64,000 nt of DNA, from the NCBI RefSeq assembly GCF_035222485.1, contig NC_085922.1, positions 1,689,001 to 1,753,000 of the forward strand, read 5' to 3'. Under the pieces are notes generated by a model. That model was not told the origin of the DNA. It saw only the letters and a program-made list of their open reading frames with translations, and did not search any database. Made by a program: the position numbers and the translations under genes. This document shows, piece by piece, positions 21,013 through 31,844 of this stretch; position 1 is the first letter of the stretch; every line of letters begins with the position of its first letter. Origin of the DNA: Podospora pseudoanserina. Taxonomy: Eukaryota; Ascomycota; Sordariomycetes; Sordariales; Podosporaceae.

Positions 21013-23599
21013 CTATACACCATACTCAACCTGTCCCATCGGCCTATCCTCCTCCATGCCCGGAGCCATGAAGTTCGTCCTGGGATCACCCGTCTCCTTG
21101 GCCGCCGAGCAGCGCGCCATCGTCGGGGAGCTATTTTTAATGTCAGCTTCATCAACCACACCAAAAAAAAAAAAGAAAAGAAAACATACCTTCTAGAAAT
21201 CACATCCGTAAAATAAAAGTTCTCCACCACCTTCCTCAATGGCTCCCCACTAACCTTCGCCCCCTTGTTCTGCTCCACAAGCTGCACCTTGCTCAGCTCC
21301 CTCAGCGCAACCGGCTCGACAACATCGTACGCCGCCAGCGCAGGAGAAATCTCCACCATCCTGTCCCTCAGCTGAGCCACGTCATCGTACGGCAGCGGTG
21401 CCCCAAGGAACTCGCTCACCGCCCGGATGATCTTCCAGTCCGTCCTGCTGGCGCCCGGCAGGCCCGTCGCGGCCCTCGTCATCTGCGTGCGGCCCTCCGT
21501 GTTGACATAGGTGCCCGCCTTCTCCGTGTACGCCGCACCGGGCAGGACAACGTCCGCAATCTCGGCGCCCTTGTCACCATGATGGCCCTGGTAAACAATG
21601 AACGCGTCCTTGGGGACGTCGGCCGCGTCAAACTCGTCGGCACCCAAAAGCCAGACAAACTTGGGCTTGGTGTTGGCCACCTCCTCGTTGGGGACGACGA
21701 AGCCGACCTCAAAGGCGCCCGCGCGGGAAGCCTGGCGCTGGAGGACGTTGTAGCCGCTCCACTCCTCGGTCTGGAAGTTGCCGGCGTTCTTATCGACGAA
21801 GCTGCCGACGACCTCGTAAAAGGCCTTGGCGTCGGGGTGCTCCGTGACACCAGAGCCAACAACAATCATGGGCCGCTTGGCGGAAGCGAGCTTCTTGCCA
21901 AACTCGCCACTGAGAGCAGTCTTGAGGGCCTCAAGGTCCCGGCCGAGGTGGTCAAACTCAAAGGTAGACTTCCACGTCTCGCCAACAACACCAATCTCAA
22001 GATCAGAGCGGAGCCATTGCTTTCTGATGCGGGCGTTCAAGACCGCAGCCTCATGTCTGGGGTTGGTGCCAACGAGAAGAACGCAGTCGGCAGACTCGAT
22101 GCCCCAGATCTTGGAGTTGAAGAGGTAGTTGGACCGGACATCAACACCGTGAGCAATAGGCTGGCTGCCGCCGGGAATGTCGAGAGCAAGGTTATCCGAA
22201 CCAAGCTTGTTGGCAAGATCCTTCATGGCGACCAAAGACTCAACCTCGGTCAGAGCGCCAGCAATAACCTTGAACTCGTTCTCCTTGGGAGCCAGCGTCT
22301 GGTAAGCATGCGAAATCTCGGTAAGAGCCTGCTCCCAAGTAGCCGGCTCAAACTTGCCCTCCCTGCGCACCAGAGGAATCGTCAACCTCTGCGTCTTGAG
22401 ACCGTCGCAAGCAAAGCGAGTCTTGTCGTTGATCCACTCCTCGTTCACATCGTCGTTCAAACGAGGCAAGATGCGCATGACCTCCAAACCCCTCGAGTCA
22501 ACCCTGATGTTGGATCCCAACCCATCCAACACATCAATCGACTCGGTCTTCTTCAGCTCCCAAGGACGCGCCCGGAAGGCGTACGGCTTCGAAGTCAGCG
22601 CACCGACAGGGCACAAATCAATAACGTTACCCGACATCTCCGAGTCCAAGTTCTGCTCGAGGTAAGTGCCAATCTGAATATCGTTGCCACGACCAGTCGA
22701 GCCCATCTCGGGGGCACCAGCAATGTCGTTGGAGAAGCGGATGCACCTCGTGCAGTGAATACACCTGTTCATGCTCGTCTTGATCAGAGGACCAATGTTC
22801 TTGTCCTCGACCGCGCGCTTGCCGCCAATCTCGTGAAACCGGCCACGATCAGCGCCGTAGCGCATCGACTGATCCTGGAGATCGCACTCGCCTCCCTGGT
22901 CGCAGACGGGGCAGTCGAGGGGGTGGTTGGCGAGCAAGAACTCCATGACACCCTCGCGGGCCTTGTGTGTGAGGGGCGAGTTGGTCTTGACGACCATGCC
23001 GGGCTGGACGGGCCATGCGCACGAGGCGACGGGCTTGGGGGCGTTCTGGACTTCGACGAGGCACATGCGGCAGTTACCGGCGATCATGAGTTTCCTAGAG
23101 ACACATATCTTATCAATATCGGTGCTGTTGTTGTTTGTTGTTGCTGACACCATTGGTGACATACTCATGGTAGCAGTATCTGGTTTGAGGAATTCCATGT
23201 TAGCATCTCTCCCTTCCAATAGTCCGTGGACTTGAACATACCTGGGAACGGTCACACCCGCCTTCTCGCAAGCTTGAATGAGCGCGGAACCAGCTATTAT
23301 TCCCCCCCACCCCAGGACCAAATCAGCAAAACCATCCCCCTTTGCCTATGAAACCTTTATCGCGAGGGAAAAGAAAGAGAGCTCGGCCTTTTCTTACCCT
23401 CAATCGAAACCTTCTTCCCATCTATTCACATCTCCAGCGTCAGCACTTGTCCATCTGCATCCCAAAGACTGCGATCCTCACCAATTGTAAGCTCAACCTC
23501 AGCCGGCCTCACCGTCGTCGTAGAAAACGTCCTGTTGGCGACCAAGCTGGCTCTGGCCCGCGTCCGCCAAGCCGAGCGAGCCAATGTCTGCCTCAACAT
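21013..23599 (-). CDS. nuo78: mitochondrial complex I 75/78-kDa subunit (NDUFS1)
   Basis: Six exons: 23482-23599, 23398-23421, 23242-23293, 23165-23179 (15 nt), 21190-23094 and 21013-21130, giving 743 aa. It is the iron-sulfur subunit of the NADH-oxidising arm of complex I. Residues 1-30 form an Arg-rich matrix presequence. Next come a ferredoxin-like [2Fe-2S] site ([20 protein letters not shown]), the His-Cys [4Fe-4S] motif HPLDCPVCDQGGECDLQD, and the CIHCTRCIRFSNDIAG...DLCPVGAL cluster motif, followed by a molybdopterin-oxidoreductase-like domain. The last exon supplies the family C-terminus (SSPTMARCSAAKETGDPR...PMGQVEYG). The tiny fourth exon encodes the YCYH motif containing one cluster ligand, so skipping it would break the first Fe-S centre. 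Confidence 0.96.
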
Positions 23600-24645
23600 T
23601 GTTGCGTATTTGCCCGTTCGATCTCGCCGGTAGTTGGGTATCGCTGTCTGTCGTCGAAGTTCGATCGAGGGGGGAGGGGGGGTGTTTCGTTTCTCGTTGC
23701 CGTCGGCAGGGGGGAGGGCGGCCAACTTGTTCCGTGATAACGAGGGGGGTCAGAGCCGCAAGCTTACCTCGAGAGCTTCGTCGTTAGCAAGTGGCTCGTG
23801 CATTCAATCAACGAGGCAAGCCAAACTGCGGGTCCCCCACCCAACCTACCCAACCAATCACAATCACCCAATTCTAATCCCGCCCACCCATAAATGTCTT
23901 CCCCCACCAATTTTTTTTTTTCGCTTTTTCCTTTTCTTTTTTCTCTCCATATTGTACCAACGGTCACTTATTGTAGGAGGGTACTGGTTAACTTCTTCCA
24001 CGGAACTTCCTCCTCTATCATGTGCACCAAGAGAGAAAAAATATTATATTGGCTCCGTTTATGGATGCAGGTGAGAGATTTCGTGTCTCTTTGAGCCATG
24101 GTTCTTACCGGCGGTTGCTACATTTTTGCCTGTGACTATTGTCCATTTTGATTTGTGTGCGAGTGAATGATTTTGGGCGGATTGAATGATCTCAACATAT
24201 CTATTCGTGGTATTCTGATTTCGATGAGAGGGGTGACCCGTTTGTCTGAGGCCAGATGACCCGAGAGTGGCATTTCGTAGCTGTGGAGGGACCGTGATAG
24301 CTTCCCATAGACATCGACTATTCAGTTCTCCCTATCCCGGGGGACTGATCGAATCGCGCGTGATGGTTCGGGAATGCTTCCTGGCATGGTGAATGGCACG
24401 GTGAACTGCATTTTGCAGAACACCAATCCATGATTTTACTCGGCGTGGCCTTAAAAAGACAATATCATCACGCCCTCAATTCTTCACAAGAATTACCAAA
24501 ATTCTCTATAATCTCAAACACAAGACTCACCTGTCCAATATACAGTATTCATCCCACAAATCCCATCCCCCCTTATCCCAACATCGTTATATCCACACAA
24601 ACCCTACAAATACCCCCATCCCTTTAACCTCAACTACACAACCTC
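23600..24645. other. nuo78 promoter side and 3' flank of the next gene
   Basis: I see no gene. A T-run lies at about 23911-23940. The nuo78 promoter must be at the left end. Confidence 0.4.
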
Positions 24646-26010
24646 TCATCTATCTCCACACAACCTCCCCCCCTCCCTCCCAAACCCTCGTTTCCCTTCC
24701 ACCTCCCTCTTTCTCTCCTCCTCCTCCTCCCTCTCCCTCTCCCTCTCCTCCCTCACCTCCCTCCATTGCCGCTCCTGCGCCGCCCTCCTCGCCCTCGGAC
24801 TCAAAGTCTCATACCCCTTCTTCTCCCCTTCCCTCTCCTCCCCAACAACATTACTCGCATTAGCAAAGATCGTCGCCAAACAGTTCGAGTTTGGAGGCAT
24901 CCCCTTCTTCTTGACAACCCTCTTCTTGACAACCCTCTTCTTGACAACCCTCTTCTTGCTTGAACTGCCAGTGCCTGGTGGTGGTGTTTCTGTCTCAGCA
25001 CCACTAGCTGTCTCTATACTCGGTCTGCTCTTCTTCACCGGCGACCGCTTTCCAACCGCTTCATCATCACCACTGTGCTGCGGAGATAAAACATCAGCCA
25101 ACCGCTTCTGGGGGAGGTCGTTGCTGATGGAGAGGGATCCGAGTTTGTCCAGTCCCGTCGAACAGCTAGAGATAGGCAGGTTGGGTCGGGTGGTTACCAT
25201 CGTCGGTGTAGACAAGCTGGAAGGGCTAGGGACAGCTGGAGTGGGAGAGATGGCGACAGGCTTGAGACTGGACGACTTTATCGATCTCTTCTTTTTGGTC
25301 GAGGATTCGGTAGGCAACATGTAGGTTTGTTTTCGGGGAAGACCGCTGTTGCCAGATTGGGGAGTGATGTTGGTGTGGTTCTGGATGGTTCTCTGAGGAG
25401 CTGGCGTTGTTGAGCGGGGTGAGGCTGTCGCCGTTTCAAACGGTGATGAAGGCGTCTTTGTCAGCAAGGGGGATTGTGTTGTAGAAGATGTACCCTTTTT
25501 AGACGGCATGGAGGCCACTTTTGTCATCAATGGACCTGGTGTTGTCAAGGGTAGGGTCTTCGTCGACCGAATCGAGATTTGCTTTTGCGTCAACGAAGTC
25601 TGTGCCGCCGACGGTGAGGCTTTCTTTGACAGATGCGAGATTTGTTCCGGCATCAATGAAGCCTGTGCTGCCGAGGCCTGTGCTGCCGAGGGTGTAGCTG
25701 TGCTTGACGAAAGCGAGGTTTCATCCTCTGTCAACGAAGTGATCTTTGACAATGGTGATGATGATGGTACATGTTTTGATCGCAGCAACACCTGTCTCGG
25801 TGTGATCAAGCCCTGCTGTCTCGTGGCCGAAGACTCCTGCTTCGCCAGTTCTGAAAATGTCTTTGCCAAGTCCAAATCTTTCTCCTCCCCCGAAGCCAAA
25901 GGTGTCCCAGACACATCCAATGAGTGATCTCCCGATCCACGGTGTCTCTTATCGCTCCCAACAGCACCCCCGGAAACCCGGACGCCGTTAACAGTTGAAC
26001 CCGTCGCCTT
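24646..26010 (-). CDS. basic disordered ORF, in-frame continuation after TAG
   Basis: Right after the TAG at 26011-26013 the same frame stays open for 454 codons. It has no ATG for the first 119 codons, so it looks like the C-terminal part of a longer protein rather than a gene with its own start. It is rich in Ser, Thr, Pro and Lys, with QASLMPEQ/QTSLTQKQ-type degenerate repeats, a triple VVKKR array near the end and a Glu/Arg coiled-coil-like tail (REERERERE and following). The basic clusters resemble nuclear targeting signals. No known domain. It is either a tail of the upstream protein (by read-through, alternative splicing or an assembly substitution) or a separate gene whose first exon I cannot place. 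Confidence 0.5.
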   Translation of the reverse strand, partial: KATGSTVNGVRVSGGAVGSDKRHRGSGDHSLDVSGTPLASGEEKDLDLAKTFSELAKQESSATRQQGLITPRQVLLRSKHVPSSSPLSKITSLTEDETSLSSSTATPSAAQASAAQASLMPEQISHLSKKASPSAAQTSLTQKQISIRSTKTLPLTTPGPLMTKVASMPSKKGTSSTTQSPLLTKTPSSPFETATASPRSTTPAPQRTIQNHTNITPQSGNSGLPRKQTYMLPTESSTKKKRSIKSSSLKPVAISPTPAVPSPSSLSTPTMVTTRPNLPISSCSTGLDKLGSLSISNDLPQKRLADVLSPQHSGDDEAVGKRSPVKKSRPSIETASGAETETPPPGTGSSSKKRVVKKRVVKKRVVKKKGMPPNSNCLATIFANASNVVGEEREGEKKGYETLSPRARRAAQERQWREVREEREREREEEEERKREVEGKRGFGREGGRLCGDR

Positions 26011-26646
26011 CTAAGCACCCATCCTCTCCTCCGGCCTGACCTCAAACTCCCTCATCTTCTCCACCTCCTTCTCCACATACACCGCATACTTGTCCCTGAT
26101 GCCCTTCATCGCATTCTCAAAGCTGTCCAGCTCACTGATCGAGCTCTCAATCAAAAACATCAAGTCCCTCACCGTCTTCTCCCTCACCGGCAACGGCTTG
26201 TCCGCCGGCTCCGGCCTGATAGCCTGCTTCAACGGCAGCACAGCTTCCGACTTGACATTGTAATCCTTATTCGGATCAGCCGGGGCGCTGACACTCGCCA
26301 AGAAGGAATCCTCCTCCTGCGGCGTGAGAGCAGGGCGGTAGTCCTGACCGAGCTTATTCTCGGCCTCTTCAGCCTCGTTGATAAGCCGCTGTTTCTCGCG
26401 ATCAAACATGTAGTACAGATTCTCTCTCGACCCCTGGCGGTGAAACTCGATACTTTTGAGAATGTGCTCCAGGCGCTGCATCCGGCCCTGCAGGGGTGTC
26501 GCTGTGGTGAGGTCGAAACTGACGGGGACGAACATGTGACCAGCTAAGTTCCTAAGCGGGAGGATCTTCTCCTTCTCCTCTTTGACAGGCGGCTTGAAGG
26601 AGCGGTCGAGGTCCATCAGATCTCCGAGGTCGAAGGAGCCCTCCAT
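26011..26646 (-). CDS. 211-aa protein of unknown function
   Basis: A clean single-exon frame from ATG 26646 to TAG 26011. It begins MEGSFDLGDLMDLDRSFKPP, is mostly helical and charged, and has two probable coiled coils (about 55-95, around QRLEHILKSIEFHRQGSREN, and about 165-205, around LMFLIESSISELDSFENAMK). I do not recognise a family. It may act in a complex through its coiled coils, but that is inference. The reading frame continues past its stop for 454 codons (described separately). Confidence 0.7.
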   Translation of the reverse strand: MEGSFDLGDLMDLDRSFKPPVKEEKEKILPLRNLAGHMFVPVSFDLTTATPLQGRMQRLEHILKSIEFHRQGSRENLYYMFDREKQRLINEAEEAENKLGQDYRPALTPQEEDSFLASVSAPADPNKDYNVKSEAVLPLKQAIRPEPADKPLPVREKTVRDLMFLIESSISELDSFENAMKGIRDKYAVYVEKEVEKMREFEVRPEERMGA

Positions 26647-27760
26647 GATGGGTGATGAGGTGGTTGCAGAGTCGAGTCAAGTCGAGTCGAATAATATTTT
26701 GGCAGGCTTTCTTGAGAAGGGAATGCTACATATACTGGCTTTTCTGGTGACTCGGTTAGTTAAAAGTACAAACAGCTTTAAATGCGGCGTATTATAATTA
26801 CCTCGGCAATGGTTTGTTTCTGCGGTTGCTGTTGTTGGAAAACGGAGTGTGCGATCTAGTGAAGTCGAAAGAGAAGCTTCGATATTTGCCCCGCCACGAG
26901 ACAACATCAACGACACACCTAGTGACCCCGCCACTTCACCGCAACTCGGCGGAAGGAAGCGATGTGAAATATGCAGAGGAGGGCTGAGTGGCTGACTGGG
27001 CTGTGGAAGGCTTTTATTTTTTATTTATTTCTTTATTTTTTTTAGTTTTTAATTTTTTATTTATTTTTTCATTTATTTGTTTAAATTTTTTTTTTTTTTT
27101 TGCAACAATTGTAAGTGCTCATATTCAAGGTTAGAGATTGATGTTCTTGGCAACATCTCGCCCTCAATGCTCGAGGTTGACTAGGTTGGTTTTGTATCTT
27201 CCGTCTTTGTGTCTACAACTAATCGTCTTGTGATATTCGTACAAACAGCCGTTGATAACAAATTCGTTTGTACCGTGCTAGCAAGCCAGGCTTATCAAGA
27301 TCGGATGAGGCAGGCGAATATATGTCATATCCTGAGGTTCTATGTTGACATTTGAACTACTATAAAATCAAGACCATGGATATACCAACAGGTCTTCCCA
27401 AAATGAGCTCAGTCATGGCTTGGTCGTGATCCCGGAAAGCTGGCAGTTGACCTTTCATTTCATGTAGACACCCTCAACCAGTTGTCTACGTTAAACTTAC
27501 AAATGTACTCTTACAGTATCAATTCAACGTTCATGTGTTTACACATACCTTGAGCACTTGAACAAACACATACAACTCAATGAAGCCCTCACGACACATC
27601 AAATCACATCAACATCATCCAACTGGGAACTCACCCTGAACCGCACAACTGAGATCAAGCACCACTGTCAGCAAAATAACAAATACGTGATATTAACAAA
27701 GTCCATCAGAAACAGGGAAAGGGTAAAGCACCTTTATGTCCGTTGGCCACCCTTCAGAAT
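26647..27760. other. intergenic region with a 90-bp T/A-rich tract
   Basis: Lies between the 211-aa gene (its promoter) and the 3' end of snu66. Positions 27012-27101 are almost only T and A with T-runs, ending in about 16 T. I see no gene. Confidence 0.5.
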
Positions 27761-29789
27761 CTATGCCAACCTCACACCCGCCTCCCTCCTCCTCTTCCCC
27801 TGATCCCTCGCCGCACTCCCCAACCCCACAATCTGCCCCGCATCCAAAATGCTCTGCTCCATCCTCCTCTTCTCCTCCGCCAGCTTCTTCAGCTTCTTAT
27901 CCGTCTTCCCCTTCCCAGACCCCTTCCCATGGAACTGATGACTCAACTCCTTAAACGCCTCCTTCTGACCCAGACTCCTCCCGTCCTCATCAATATACCT
28001 CAGCTGCACGTCCGGCTTGTACCCCTCCCGATACAAGGCATCAATAACCCTGCTCTGGTGCATTTCTCTGATGCTGTTCTGCTGCTGCTGCCACATCTCT
28101 TTCTCTTTTGTTGACATCCTCTTGAACCGCTCGCTCTCACGGTCCTTCTCACGCTGGAGGCGGGTTTCTTCATCGAAAAGAGCCATGCGCCGGTTGAGCT
28201 CGGCGAGAAATCTCTGGCGCTGACGGAACTTTTCGGCTGCTTCGGCGCCCTGGCCTTCTTCGAGGAGGTGACGGTCGCGGAGGAGGGAGAGGGTGGCACC
28301 CATGCCTTGGGCGACCGTCTTTTCTTCTTCCACGCCGAGAGGGAGGTCGGCCAAGGGGGTGGTGGCGCGGCGTGTGGAGGAAGGCTCGTATTCATTGCGC
28401 GGATCGTGGGCGTCGGCCATTTCTTCATCCGAGGACTCGTCCTCCATCGCTGTCACCGCAGCGGAGCCGTTTTCTAGCTTGGGTTTGGGCGCCTTTCTGC
28501 GCTGTTCCTCTTGGTCCCTGTTTGCGCGGAGCGTGTCGACGAACTCGCTGATCTCGTCAATGACAACGGCCTTTTCTGTAGAGGGGAGAGCGTCATCGGG
28601 GTCGTTGGTTGTTTCCCTCAGCTGACGGGCAATGTCCTCTGGCCGAGTCTTTTTTCGTTTCTTGAGGGCATCTCGTCTTTGTTGAGCGAGGGAGGTTTGG
28701 AGGTCCTCGTCGTCAGCAAAGTCGTCAGTGATAACTTTGCGCTTCTTCGTGAACGTGATGGCGCCGCCGTCAATATCCATGTCGTTATCGAGGTTGGTCG
28801 TGTCCCCTGGGAATAGCACGTCGTCGTCATCCTTCTTCTGCCGTGATGACTTGGACTTTTTCTTGGGCTTCTTGACTTTGATCTCCGAGGCGTCGAGGTA
28901 GTCTGACACTGGGGGAGGAGCGTCCTCTGTTGAGATTCTGTTAGTTGTGGCGATCAGAAAGCTGTGGATGAAGAAGGTGGTGCCTACCAAGAGTGTCGAG
29001 ATCCCCCACCTGTTGCCTTCTCTTCTGAACTGGCGCTTGAGCAAGAATGTCGGCCAAATCTGATGACGTCCCCACTGCACCCAGTGTGAAAGCCTTCTTC
29101 TTCTTTCCGTGAATCTCCTCATCGTAATGCGACAGGATCCCAATCTGACCCGTCTCGTCAATGTCGTTTGGGTCGTATACTGGCTTCTTCTTTTTCAAAT
29201 CTAGCCTCTCCTGCAGCTTCTCCCGTTCCCTCAGCTCGGAGTTCTCCAGCTCATCCCCTTCCTCCTCTTCCAGCACACCCGTATCCTTCAATGTGAGGAC
29301 CTGATCATCTCCATCCAGGAAGCTGGCCATGTCGTGCGCAACCTTGACACCGGCCAAGTCAGCAGCTGTATGCTCAGCCGCCTTCCTTTCCGCTGCCTCC
29401 TTCTCTGCCCGGGCCTTCTCTTCCGCCTCGATTTTCCTTTGTCGCTTCTTTTGGCTCTTCAGCCAGGACTTGGTGTCGAGCTCGTCATCGTCGTCTGCGA
29501 GGCCCTTGCCTTGCAGAACCGCATTGCGCTGAGCCAGCTCACGCGCCTTCTTGATCGCAGCAAGCTTCTCGGCGCGTTTCCGTTTCGCTTCTTCGGCTTC
29601 TTGCGCCTTTCTGTAGTTTTCGAATCCTTCTGCTTCGCGAATCTCGAGGGTGCTCGCCTTCTCGCCAGTCTCGGGGTCTGGGGATGGTTCTTTCGCTGCT
29701 TCCTGTGGCGCTGCTCCAGGCACAGGCAAGGGCTTCATGCCCATGGCCCGGCGGACCTTGTTGATCTCTTCTATCGAAGCAGCGTCCAT
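27761..29789 (-). CDS. snu66: U4/U6.U5 tri-snRNP protein Snu66/SART1
   Basis: Exon 1 (28988-29789) and exon 2 (27761-28926) are joined across a 61-nt intron with an actaac branch and give 655 aa. Landmarks of the SART-1 family are: an N-terminal IEEINKVRRAMGMKPLPVPG; long Lys/Glu helices with KSWLKSQKKRQRK; AHDMASFLDGDDQVLTLKDT; the segment LKKKKPVYDPNDIDE; and a C-terminal YREGYKPDVQLRYIDEDGR, then LSHQFHGKGSGKGKTDKKLK. It bridges the U4/U6 and U5 snRNPs during spliceosome assembly and acts in the nucleus. The start at 29789 fits the conserved N-terminus. Confidence 0.95.
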
Positions 29790-31844
29790 TTTTGTTGTTA
29801 ATGGCGCAAAATGATGATGGAGTTGATAAAATTGAGGACCAACCTTGATTGGCAAGGCAAGCCCAAGGCAAGGCGACGAGCCAAGCTGGACATGATGAGG
29901 CTGACATGCTCCAAAGTGGAGCCGGATTGATAAGATAAGGCAGACAAACAGCAAGGCTGGCAAATTTGCATGCGGGCACGGGCCACACTCCACCAAAAAT
30001 TTGCCAGTATTTAGGTGAAGCCAAGCTGAGATTTTCCAACTTCTCTTTTTCCTTTTTCTCTCTTCAACGGTCCTGTGCCCAGTGTTCCTCTGCTGCCCTC
30101 GGGTGGTCAGAGTCGCAGCGCTGGCGCAGCTCGGTATTACCAAGGATGCCATCTTCTCTCCATGATGTCAGCTCTACCGACAGGAACCAAGATTGACCGA
30201 AGTCTGTGGCAGCTCTGTTCGCGCCGTTTCGGCGGCGCTTGAGCGGGGTGTAAACTGATTTTACGAGATGCTATATTCCAAGCCGTTCGCAGAGACCGTC
30301 GGTCTGTGATGCTGGGGGAAACCATAGCGACCTACATTTTGATATCATGTGATTCTTTACTTTGAATTCTTGTCCGTTATCTCCGGCGGGTTTCCATGAT
30401 TGGCAACACGTTCGGAGGCTGCTCCGAAGCCATTCACAAGTTTCCAAGAAAACGGACCGATCACGATGGCTTCATGTTTGCTCTGAATCCCGAAGTGTCG
30501 TTCGGCCTTTCTCGGCGTGACAAGAGCTGAGCCTGAAGTTGTTCCTTGGCGGCGATCTGTGGCTGAGGCATGTGACGATGATTTTTTTTCTAAAGTGAGG
30601 CTTCGGTGCGAGCTTCCTTTCTCGTGGGGAAGCCGGGGACCCCACAATCTGGCGTCCGGCTGCCGATGCGGGGAACGGCACTGCGACCTCACCATCCTCC
30701 AGATTCCTCTCTGGGGGAGGAGGGCGTGAAACCGCCGGACGGACCGATTCGAATCTGCGATTGCGGGGCCGACGCTACCGCAACCGTTGGGCTAGCCATG
30801 ACCTGCATATCGTCTATTTTTCGAGAAGAGAGGCCGTCTCCATCAGATGCTCCCTATCAGAGAGGGTGATTGCGTATCATGTAGGCTACCACCCAGATCA
30901 AGCACATACTACACGGGTACACGGGTACAGACATACACACACCTGCATATCTACAACAGCAAGATAGACGACAGACTTTGGATGACAGCAGGGGAGAAAA
31001 AGCACGGTGCCTGAGTTTAGTGCTCCTCCTCCTGTCTCGGGTGGCCCGATTTGGCATCCTCCCCATACCCCATACGATTCTGTACCCCAGTCCATGCTCC
31101 CCACACTGCATGTAAGTGAGATTCTTCAATCTCCATGCTTTGAAGGGCGTTCTCCGTGCTTCATGCAACCGCCCTGCTCACCACCACAAGCCGCGGCAGT
31201 CTGCCAGACCCAGTAAAACTGATCAAGACGACCAATCCCCTTTGTCCACCGCCATGGCTGCCCAAGCTGGTGACGTCTTCAGGCCCTGGTCTCTCCGGCT
31301 AGACATCGGTGCTTTTCCAAGAAGTGTGGTCAAGTGCCTGGTATCTCGGTTAACCCTCATTCAGAGCAGATAGCCGGCCGACCTGGAGAATAGAACACGC
31401 ATGATAGCATACACAGTAGCTCAACCGCCTCTAGACGCTCCGTTGCAACACTGTCAACTTACCTTTCCGCAACCTGGGTCCTACCCCTGCTTCCCGGCCC
31501 TGCCTCTCTGCTCTGGCCATCGTAGCACCGAGCACGAGAAACACCGAGAAGCCATCTTGCTCACACCTTGAGGTCGGCCCTTCCCTCGCCAGCTCCACCG
31601 TGCCAACGGCTTGGACGCCCGTGGACGCCCTGAGCGTTGAGGCGGTCCTTGGCTTGACCCCGGCCCGAGCACGGCAGCCTCCCGGTACCACACGTTGAAG
31701 ATCCAAGTATAAGTAAACATGGCTCTCTTCGCCGTTCCCAACATCATCCAGGACCTCATCCCAGCAGCAGCCTCCGAGTCAATCAACCCTTGGACCTGGA
31801 ACCTGAACCTGAACGCCTCTGGTCTCTACGAATATCTTCCCACC
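29790..31844. other. divergent promoter region of snu66 and glucoamylase
   Basis: Two kilobases without a convincing gene. A TATAAG box at 31708-31713 serves the glucoamylase gene. A weak tRNA-like patch at about 30740-30800 was examined and rejected. Confidence 0.5.
31708..31713 (+). promoter_or_regulatory. TATA box of the glucoamylase gene
   Basis: TATAAG lies 132 bp before the start codon at 31845. Transcription about 30 bp downstream of it would begin near 31740. That is after the in-frame ATG at 31719, so translation should start at 31845. Confidence 0.55.

Noticed and set aside
21579-23147. 522-codon plus-strand open frame across nuo78
   Set aside because: Antisense shadow of the conserved complex I gene; no domain.
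26011-26090. A 72- or 54-nt intron that would remove the TAG at 26011
   Set aside because: Donors gtgtat and gtggag are weak and there is neither a branch point nor a pyrimidine tract; kept only as a remote alternative.
30739-30805. Minus-strand tRNA-like patch with A-box (TAGCCCAACGG) and B-box-like (GATTCGAATC) elements
   Set aside because: The D-stem cannot pair, the T-loop closes with an A-C mismatch, and no acceptor stem forms.
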